NCBI RefSeq assembly: GCF_900094945.1
Contig: NZ_FMAQ01000002.1
Coordinates: 1 to 64,000, forward strand
Origin: Gilliamella bombicola
GTDB lineage: Bacteria > Pseudomonadota > Gammaproteobacteria > Enterobacterales > Orbaceae
Direction: 5' to 3'
DNA length: 64,000 nucleotides
The position numbers were made by a program, and so were the translations under genes. The notes under the pieces were generated by a model. It saw nothing but the letters and a program-made list of their open reading frames with translations. It ran no database searches and was not told where the DNA came from. Shown piece after piece: positions 57,555 through 64,000 of this stretch; position 1 is the first letter of the stretch, and each line of letters begins with the position of its first letter.

Positions 57555-60389
57555 ATGTCAATCAAAGATATCGATATTCGTGGCGCTCGCACGCACAATT
57601 TAAAAAACATTAATGTAACCATTCCAAGAGATAAGTTAGTTGTTATCACCGGTCTTTCGGGGTCGGGTAAATCTTCGTTAGCATTTGATACTCTTTATGC
57701 GGAAGGGCAGCGACGTTATGTTGAGTCGTTGTCAGCATATGCTCGTCAGTTTTTATCATTGATGGAAAAACCTGATGTAGATCATATTGAAGGTTTATCA
57801 CCAGCTATTTCGATTGAGCAAAAATCGACTTCGCACAATCCGCGCTCAACAGTCGGAACCATTACTGAAATTTATGATTACTTACGTTTACTTTTTGCCC
57901 GAATTGGTGAGCCTCGCTGTCCAAATCATCATTTACCATTAGCTGCACAAACGGTATCACAAATGGTCGATAGTATTATGGCATTACCAACTGAAAATCG
58001 TTATATGCTGCTAGCCCCAGTGGTTACCGAGCGTAAAGGTGAATTTGTTAAGTTGTTCGAGCAATTAGCCGCTAGCGGTTATATTCGAGTAAGAGTTGAT
58101 GGTGATGTCTATGATCTTTCTGATCCACCCATTCTTGAACTACAAAAAAAACATACCATTGAGGTTGTTGTTGACCGTTTCCGTATTCGGGATGATTTAA
58201 AGCTTCGTTTGGCCGAGTCGATTGAAACCGTGCTTTCGATCACAAATGGTATTGTTAAAGTGGCAAATTTGGATGATCCTCAAGCTGAAGAATATCTGTT
58301 TTCGGCTAATTTTGCCTGTCCAATTTGTGGCTACAGTATTTCAGAGTTAGAGCCTCGCTTATTCTCGTTCAATAATCCAGCTGGTGCTTGCCCTGAGTGT
58401 GATGGTTTGGGTGTGCAACAATATTTTGATCAAAAACGTATTGTGCAAATGCCAGAAGTTTCGTTAGCTGCAGGTGCGATTAAAGGTTGGGATCGTCGTA
58501 ACTTTTACTATTTTCAGATGTTAAAATCATTAGCGGATCACTATAAATTCGATATTGATAAACCCTATGAAAAATTACCTGAAAAGGTAAAAGATATTTT
58601 ATTAAATGGTTCAGGTGATACCGAAATCCAATTTATTTATTCAAATGATCGCGGTGATGTAGTTAAGCGTAAACATCCATTTGAAGGCATTATTAATAAT
58701 TTAGCTCGTCGGTATAAAGAAACTGAATCACAAACTATCCGTGAAGAGTTAGCCAAATATATTAGCCATCGACCTTGTCCTTGTTGTGGCGGATCAAGGT
58801 TATGTACAGCAGCAAGAAATGTATTTATTAATGATACTAATCTACCGGCCATTAGTGATTTAAGCACTCAAAAAGCGAAAGATTTTTTCGATCAGTTGTC
58901 ATTGACAGGGCAACGAGCTCAAATTGCCGAGAAAATCTTAAAAGAGATTAACGATCGCTTACAATTTTTGATTAATGTTGGACTTAACTATTTAACACTT
59001 TCGCGCTCTGCTGAAACCTTATCAGGAGGAGAAGCGCAACGTATTCGATTAGCTAGCCAAATTGGTGCAGGGCTGGTTGGCGTGATGTATGTACTAGATG
59101 AACCTTCTATTGGATTGCATCAGCGTGATAACACTCGTCTAATTGACACTTTAACGCATTTACGCGATTTAGGTAATACTGTTATTGTGGTTGAACATGA
59201 CGAAGAAGCAATTATGGCCGCTGATTATGTAATTGATATTGGACCGGGGGCAGGGGTTCATGGCGGTGAAGTTGTTGCGCAAGGTACGCCTAAGCAGATA
59301 ATGGCATGTAAAAAATCTTTAACAGGCCAATATTTATCTGGTAAAGAAAAGATTGAAATTCCAACTGTGCGCACCAAAGTTGATAAGAAAAAAATGTTAT
59401 CACTTATTGGCGCTACCGGAAATAACCTTAAAGATGTAACATTAAATATTCCGGTTGGATTATTTACTTGTATTACTGGTGTATCAGGTTCAGGTAAATC
59501 AACACTAATTAATGATACGTTATATCCTCTTGCACAAAATGAACTCAATGGTGCTGAAAAAACAGAAATAGCGCCATATCAAGCCATTAAAGGGCTTAAC
59601 CATTTTGATAAGGTCATTGCGATCGACCAAAGTCCAATCGGGCGTACACCGCGTTCTAATCCTGCAACTTATACTGGATTTTTTACTTCTATCCGTGAAC
59701 TTTATGCCGGTGTACCCGAATCCCGTGCACGAGGCTATAATCCAGGACGATTTAGTTTTAATGTTAAGGGAGGACGATGTGAAGCTTGCCAAGGTGATGG
59801 TTTAATTAAAGTTGAAATGCACTTTTTACCCGATATTTATGTTCCTTGCGATCAATGTCATGGCGCTCGTTATAATCGTGAAACATTAGAGATTAAATAT
59901 AAAGGTAAGTCTATTAACGAGATTTTGAATATGACAGTTGAAGAAGGGCGTGAATTTTTTGATGCAGTACCGATGATTGCTCGTAAATTACAAACCCTAA
60001 TTGATGTAGGTCTTTCTTATATTACCATTGGGCAATCAGCAACAACATTATCGGGTGGTGAGGCACAACGTGTAAAACTTGCAAAAGAATTATCAAAGCG
60101 AGATACTGGACGCACTTTATATATATTAGATGAACCAACAACAGGGTTGCATTTTGCTGATGTTAAACAATTACTCACGCAATTACATTCATTGCGCGAT
60201 AAAGGCAATACAATTGTTGTGATTGAGCATAATTTGGATGTAGTTAAAACAGCTGATTGGATTATTGATTTAGGACCAGAAGGCGGTAATGGTGGGGGAG
60301 AGATTATTGCTGAAGGCACACCTGAAGAGGTTGCTAAATCTAAGCATTCCTACACTGGAAAATATTTAAAACCATTGTTGGAAAAATAG
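57555..60389 (+). CDS. uvrA: Excinuclease ABC subunit A
   Basis: 944 residues from ATG 57555, where the E. coli homologue begins ([12 protein letters not shown]); the upstream in-frame ATG is rejected. Two ABC ATPase units, Walker [15 protein letters not shown] and [14 protein letters not shown], signatures LSGGEAQRI and LSGGEAQRV, and zinc-finger cysteines (CPICGYS...CPECDG and CEACQGDG...CDQCHGA). Recognises DNA damage for nucleotide excision repair. Monocistronic. Confidence 0.98.
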   Translation: MSIKDIDIRGARTHNLKNINVTIPRDKLVVITGLSGSGKSSLAFDTLYAEGQRRYVESLSAYARQFLSLMEKPDVDHIEGLSPAISIEQKSTSHNPRSTVGTITEIYDYLRLLFARIGEPRCPNHHLPLAAQTVSQMVDSIMALPTENRYMLLAPVVTERKGEFVKLFEQLAASGYIRVRVDGDVYDLSDPPILELQKKHTIEVVVDRFRIRDDLKLRLAESIETVLSITNGIVKVANLDDPQAEEYLFSANFACPICGYSISELEPRLFSFNNPAGACPECDGLGVQQYFDQKRIVQMPEVSLAAGAIKGWDRRNFYYFQMLKSLADHYKFDIDKPYEKLPEKVKDILLNGSGDTEIQFIYSNDRGDVVKRKHPFEGIINNLARRYKETESQTIREELAKYISHRPCPCCGGSRLCTAARNVFINDTNLPAISDLSTQKAKDFFDQLSLTGQRAQIAEKILKEINDRLQFLINVGLNYLTLSRSAETLSGGEAQRIRLASQIGAGLVGVMYVLDEPSIGLHQRDNTRLIDTLTHLRDLGNTVIVVEHDEEAIMAADYVIDIGPGAGVHGGEVVAQGTPKQIMACKKSLTGQYLSGKEKIEIPTVRTKVDKKKMLSLIGATGNNLKDVTLNIPVGLFTCITGVSGSGKSTLINDTLYPLAQNELNGAEKTEIAPYQAIKGLNHFDKVIAIDQSPIGRTPRSNPATYTGFFTSIRELYAGVPESRARGYNPGRFSFNVKGGRCEACQGDGLIKVEMHFLPDIYVPCDQCHGARYNRETLEIKYKGKSINEILNMTVEEGREFFDAVPMIARKLQTLIDVGLSYITIGQSATTLSGGEAQRVKLAKELSKRDTGRTLYILDEPTTGLHFADVKQLLTQLHSLRDKGNTIVVIEHNLDVVKTADWIIDLGPEGGNGGGEIIAEGTPEEVAKSKHSYTGKYLKPLLEK

Positions 60390-60563
60390 TAATCCAAGTA
60401 GGGCGGCATTATAACTATTTAGCATAAATAGAGCGAGCGAAGTATAATGCCCATTCTATTATTATTTTAATACCTACAAAATAGGTTAGATACAGATTTT
60501 AGCGTACTTATTAACATTTAGTGTTCAGGTATCAGCAGCAAGCGACAAATGGAAGGAGTGAGT

Positions 60564-61166
60564 GTGGCATTACAAATTATATTGATGATCATAATTGCCT
60601 ATTTTTTGGGGTCGCTTTCTGGTGCTATGATTATCAGCCGTATTATGCATTTGCCTAATCCTTCAGAACACGGTTCGCACAATCCTGGAGCAACCAATAT
60701 TTTACGGCTTAATGGTAAATTACCCGCCATTTTTGTGTTAATTTTTGATATGTTAAAAGGTACCATTCCGGTTTACATCTCTTATCGACTTGGTATTGCT
60801 CCTTTCTTTTTAGGTATTATAGGTATTTTTGCTTGTTTAGGGCATATGTTTCCCTGTTTTTTTCATTTTCGTGGTGGTAAAGGTGTTGCCACGGCGTTAG
60901 GTATGATGGTCCCGATAGGATTTGATTTTACAGGTTGCTTTATTTTAACTTGGTTACTTATATTATTCATCACTGGGTACTCTTCTGTGGCAGCAATAGT
61001 TGGTTTTCTTATGGCGCCATTTTATGTTTGGCTATTCAAACCAGAGCTTACTTTACCGGTTGCTATGCTTTCTTGTTTGATTATTATTCGTCACAACAGT
61101 AACATTACGCGACTTTCAAAGGGTGAAGAACCGAAAAGTTATTATCGCAGTAAGAATAAAAAATAA
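60564..61166 (+). CDS. plsY: Acyl-phosphate:glycerol-3-phosphate acyltransferase PlsY
   Basis: 200 residues from GTG 60564, chosen because AAGGAG lies five bases upstream; ATG 60549 would put that site inside the gene. Five membrane helices. Motifs [23 protein letters not shown] (substrate loop) and [13 protein letters not shown] are diagnostic. Makes lysophosphatidic acid in phospholipid synthesis. Confidence 0.93.
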   Translation: MALQIILMIIIAYFLGSLSGAMIISRIMHLPNPSEHGSHNPGATNILRLNGKLPAIFVLIFDMLKGTIPVYISYRLGIAPFFLGIIGIFACLGHMFPCFFHFRGGKGVATALGMMVPIGFDFTGCFILTWLLILFITGYSSVAAIVGFLMAPFYVWLFKPELTLPVAMLSCLIIIRHNSNITRLSKGEEPKSYYRSKNKK

Positions 61167-61377
61167 TCTAAAATTTATGCGTAATACGTTTAAATTTAGA
61201 GATTTCTTTCTGTAAAGCTGTTACGTGTTAACCATTATTGTATCGACTGTTTTTTCAGTAAATTTTTTCAACTTTCATCATTATTAAATAAAACAACAGA
61301 ATAATTCTTGTTTGATAGATTATTGAAAAAAGGTATTATTAACTTAAAATTCAAATATGTGAGAACTAAATAAATTC

Positions 61378-61983
61378 ATGCAAATAAGTCCATTATTAGA
61401 ATCACTTATGCAAGCACTACGTTGTTTACCGGGCGTTGGTCCCAAATCGGCGCAACGCATGGCCTTTCACTTATTACAACGCAATCGACAAGGTGGCATA
61501 AAATTAGCTCATGAGCTACATGAAGCGATGATAAATATAGGTCATTGTAAAGAATGTCGAACTTTTACCGAACAAGAAACCTGTACGATTTGTGCAAATA
61601 TTCGGCGTCAAAGTAGTGGGCAGCTTTGCGTTGTCGAAACTCCAGCTGACATCGTTGCCATTGAACAAACAGGACAATATAGTGGTCGTTATTTTGTATT
61701 GTTAGGTCATCTATCACCATTAGATGGTATTGGTCCAAGCGATATTGGTCTTGATTTATTGAAAAACAAGTTAGCATCAGAATCGATTAACGAAGTGATT
61801 CTAGCCACTAATCCGACCGTTGAGGGTGATGCAACTGCCAACTATATTGCACAAATGTGTGCAGAGTTTAATGTGACAGCAACAAGAATTGCTCATGGTG
61901 TTCCAGTCGGCGGTGAGCTTGAAATGGTGGATGGTACTACCTTATCGCATTCATTTGTTGGGCGTCAAAAAATTGAATTTTAA
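61378..61983 (+). CDS. recR: Recombination mediator RecR
   Basis: 201 residues. Helix-hairpin-helix [20 protein letters not shown], zinc site [16 protein letters not shown], Toprim domain with [38 protein letters not shown]. Works with RecF/RecO at gaps in recombination repair. The usual upstream partners (dnaX, ybaB) are not beside it here. Confidence 0.97.
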   Translation: MQISPLLESLMQALRCLPGVGPKSAQRMAFHLLQRNRQGGIKLAHELHEAMINIGHCKECRTFTEQETCTICANIRRQSSGQLCVVETPADIVAIEQTGQYSGRYFVLLGHLSPLDGIGPSDIGLDLLKNKLASESINEVILATNPTVEGDATANYIAQMCAEFNVTATRIAHGVPVGGELEMVDGTTLSHSFVGRQKIEF

Positions 61984-62049
61984 ATTTATTGAAGTTTTAG
62001 TACTTGGCTAATCTTTATCACAAAGATTAGAAATAAAAAGAGGTATTAT

Positions 62050-62868
62050 ATGAAGTATAAAGCTGTTGCCTTTGATATGGATGGCACGTTGCTAGCCAGT
62101 AATCGTTTAGTTTTGCCAGAAACAGTTGAGATGATAAAAAAAATCAGTGCTAAAGGTGTAAAAGTGATTTTAGTTTCAGGGCGTCACCACTCTGTAATTT
62201 ATCCATATTACTATCAACTCAAATTATCAACTCCCGCAATTTGTTGTAATGGATCTTATCTCTATGATTTTGAAAAACTAAACGCTTTTGCAGCTAAACC
62301 AATGACTAAAGATCAAGCAAGAATGCTATTAAAGCTAGTTAATCATTATGGCATCCATACTTTAGTTTATACTGATCAAATGATGACTTATGAAGTGTTA
62401 GATGATCATCTAGAAGGCTTTTTTAAATGGGTAAAATCATTGCCCGAATTTTTACAACCAGAAATCAAAAAAGTAGAGAGTTTTGAAAACGTGATTGAAC
62501 AATCTGGTGCTATTTTTAAATTTGCAACTAGTAGTCATAACCTTCCCGCCCTACAACAATTCTCAAATGCGGTGGATGCGCTAGATGTGTTTTCGTGTGA
62601 ATGGTCCTGGTCAAATCGAGCAGATGTTGCGGTTAAAGGTAATACTAAAGGAAATGGTTTAACACACTGGGCTGAACATGAAAATATTGATTTAAGCGAA
62701 ATAGTCGCTTTTGGTGATAGTTATAATGATATTAGTATGTTATCTATTGCTGGATTAGGGATTGCTATGGGGAATGCCGATAACGAAGTGAAAGCAAAAG
62801 CAAGTTACGCTATTGGCGATAATAATAACCCAAGTATAGCTGTTGAACTTGAAAAGCTATTTTTCTAA
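62050..62868 (+). CDS. Cof-type HAD-IIB phosphatase (YidA-like)
   Basis: 272 residues. HAD motif I FDMDGTLLASN, motif II VSGRH, motif III/IV Lys (VKGNTKGNGL) and FGDSYNDISMLSIAG with AMGNADNEVKAKA near the end. Sugar-phosphate or nucleotide phosphatase; substrate not predictable. Confidence 0.9.
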   Translation: MKYKAVAFDMDGTLLASNRLVLPETVEMIKKISAKGVKVILVSGRHHSVIYPYYYQLKLSTPAICCNGSYLYDFEKLNAFAAKPMTKDQARMLLKLVNHYGIHTLVYTDQMMTYEVLDDHLEGFFKWVKSLPEFLQPEIKKVESFENVIEQSGAIFKFATSSHNLPALQQFSNAVDALDVFSCEWSWSNRADVAVKGNTKGNGLTHWAEHENIDLSEIVAFGDSYNDISMLSIAGLGIAMGNADNEVKAKASYAIGDNNNPSIAVELEKLFF

Positions 62869-62890
62869 TTGGTTTTCAATAAAATAGACT

Positions 62891-63601
62891 ATGTTTGAAA
62901 TTCTTTATCATGATAATGCTTTAATTGCGATTAACAAACCATCGGGTTGGCTTGTGCATCGCAGTTGGTTAGATAAAAAAGAAACAGTTGTTGTTATGCA
63001 AACATTACGAGATCAGATTGGCCAACATGTGTTTCCCGTACATCGACTTGATAGACCAACTTCAGGTGTGTTGCTGTTTGCCCTTTCTAGTGATGTAGCA
63101 AGACTCATGTCAGAACAATTTGCCACAAAACAAATTGAGAAAACATATCATGCTGTTGTGCGTGGCTATGTTGAAGGTGAAGCTGTGATCGATTACCCTT
63201 TAGTTGAAGAGTTAGACAAAATTGCTGATAAATTTTCTGATAAAAATAAACCAGCACAAGATGCAGTGACTTTATATCGAGGGATTAGCAAAATTGAACT
63301 TCCTATTAAAGTTGGTAAGTTTGATACTGCAAGATATAGCTTTGTTGAATTAAAACCACAAACAGGGCGTAAACACCAATTACGTCGTCATATGAAACAT
63401 CTCTTTCATCCTATTTTAGGCGATAGTAAACATGGCGATCTTCATCAAAATCGTGCTTTTGCTAATTATTTTGGTGTTAAACGCTTGATGTTACATGCTA
63501 GTAAGTTAGAGATTTCTCATCCTCTTAACCATAAACCAATCACTATTGAAGCTAAATTAGATCAAAATTGGCAAGATATCCTTGTAAATTTTAAAAAGTA
63601 A
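62891..63601 (+). CDS. truC: tRNA pseudouridine(65) synthase TruC
   Basis: 236 residues. RluA-family active site HRLDRPTSGVLLFALS with catalytic Asp; NKPSGWLVHRSWLD at the N-terminus is a mark of TruC. PQTGRKHQLRRHMKHLFHPILGDSKHG completes the core. 22 bp after the HAD gene, possibly cotranscribed. Confidence 0.93.
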   Translation: MFEILYHDNALIAINKPSGWLVHRSWLDKKETVVVMQTLRDQIGQHVFPVHRLDRPTSGVLLFALSSDVARLMSEQFATKQIEKTYHAVVRGYVEGEAVIDYPLVEELDKIADKFSDKNKPAQDAVTLYRGISKIELPIKVGKFDTARYSFVELKPQTGRKHQLRRHMKHLFHPILGDSKHGDLHQNRAFANYFGVKRLMLHASKLEISHPLNHKPITIEAKLDQNWQDILVNFKK

Positions 63602-63740
63602 TGTTTCAAAATAAAGTTGCTTTGCGATTATCTTATTACATAGTATTATTTTAACTCTTTCCTTTGATGTTATCTGTATAGTTTAATCGACAGGAAAGAA
63701 TGTAAAATATTTTATAAATTAGATTTTAATGGAAATAAAA

Positions 63741-64000
63741 ATGAAATTACTAATGAAATTCTTAAGCGTTTTTTTATTGGCACTTATCGTTACAGCGTGT
63801 TCGACTGAAGATACTCCAGAAAAAGTATCCGAAAAATTTATCACTGCAATTTATAAAGGTGATACAGATACCGTTATGAATCTGATCAATTTCCCTAAAG
63901 ATGATAATAACAAAGGTATGGATATGACAATGTTAGTGAAAAGCAAAATGCAAGAAGCGATTCAACAAGGGAAAAAATTTGCTGATGAACATGGCGGCCT
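63741..64000 (+). CDS. Small lipoprotein (DUF4878-like), 3' truncated by window edge
   Basis: About 86 codons visible from ATG 63741 (an in-frame ATG at 63729 is possible). Lipobox VTACS, then TPEKVSEKFITAIYKGDTDTVM, the start of a DUF4878/NTF2-like domain found in periplasmic lipoproteins. Function unknown; the C-terminus is outside the window. Confidence 0.75.
   Translation, partial: MKLLMKFLSVFLLALIVTACSTEDTPEKVSEKFITAIYKGDTDTVMNLINFPKDDNNKGMDMTMLVKSKMQEAIQQGKKFADEHGG

Noticed and set aside
1-64000. CRISPR array
   Set aside because: No regularly spaced short repeats with unique spacers were seen; the ten 37-bp repeats are kilobases apart.
1-64000. Pasteurellaceae origin
   Set aside because: pdxST/pdxR would fit, but I noticed no abundance of the AAGTGCGGT uptake word; this was not counted systematically.

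Overview
The window is one AT-rich chromosomal stretch from a gammaproteobacterium. I favour the Orbaceae (Gilliamella-like) as an inference from content: close relatives of E. coli housekeeping genes at low GC, Pasteurellaceae-like vitamin B6 synthesis (pdxST plus a MocR regulator), and no obvious enrichment of Pasteurellaceae DNA-uptake words in an unsystematic reading. The two ends cut through genes: an adhesin at the left and a small lipoprotein at the right.

Layout. 0-5.2 kb: three tandem paralogues of a secreted DUF823-type adhesin/exoprotein (the first lacks its 5' end). 5.4-7.3 kb: a HigBA-like toxin-antitoxin pair between ~300-bp inverted repeats. 7.4-10.4 kb: pdxT-pdxS divergent from pdxR. 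10.9-13 kb: SemiSWEET, a DUF1161 protein, asnA. 13.3-15.6 kb: a polar amino-acid ABC transporter. 15.7-20.2 kb: fabB, a radical-SAM/DUF4130 pair, mlaA. 20.3-23.7 kb: tRNA-Arg(CCT) and feoABC. 24-30 kb: talB, tktA, mdtK-like, rimO. 30.3-33.4 kb: a siderophore-binding lipoprotein and a TonB receptor around three Fur-box-like sites. 33.5-38.3 kb, accessory: a fourth adhesin paralogue, endonuclease I with a coupled small membrane protein, a lipoprotein, an orphan XRE protein, tRNA-Val. 38.5-47 kb: recQ, panG-like/panB/panC, valS, ompW, tRNA-Lys. 47.3-55.7 kb, accessory: four small envelope genes, emrE, an array of CdiA-type toxin tails (one intact with an immunity gene, two decayed), a family-25 glycosyltransferase. 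55.9-64 kb: YhcH-like, kdgK, uvrA, plsY, recR, a Cof-type phosphatase, truC, a lipoprotein.

The most unusual material is in the accessory parts. At all three adhesin loci with a visible 5' end, an ATG with a good ribosome-binding site is separated from the long open frame by three copies of the heptamer CATCTGG, and the count of three puts the two out of frame; one added unit would join them. This looks like a phase-variable (contingency) start, all copies OFF here, although a strong core promoter overlaps the same ATG and leaves a second reading. The adhesins also have hypervariable, GC-shifted C-termini behind a constant body. A 37-bp sequence occurs ten times, always on the + strand, next to the adhesins, the toxin-antitoxin island and each CdiA tail. 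The CdiA tails sit behind ~120-230-bp direct repeats, so they resemble an exchangeable toxin-cassette array. Starts for talB, tktA, uvrA, emrE, plsY and several others were moved to the codon with the best ribosome-binding site and family fit.
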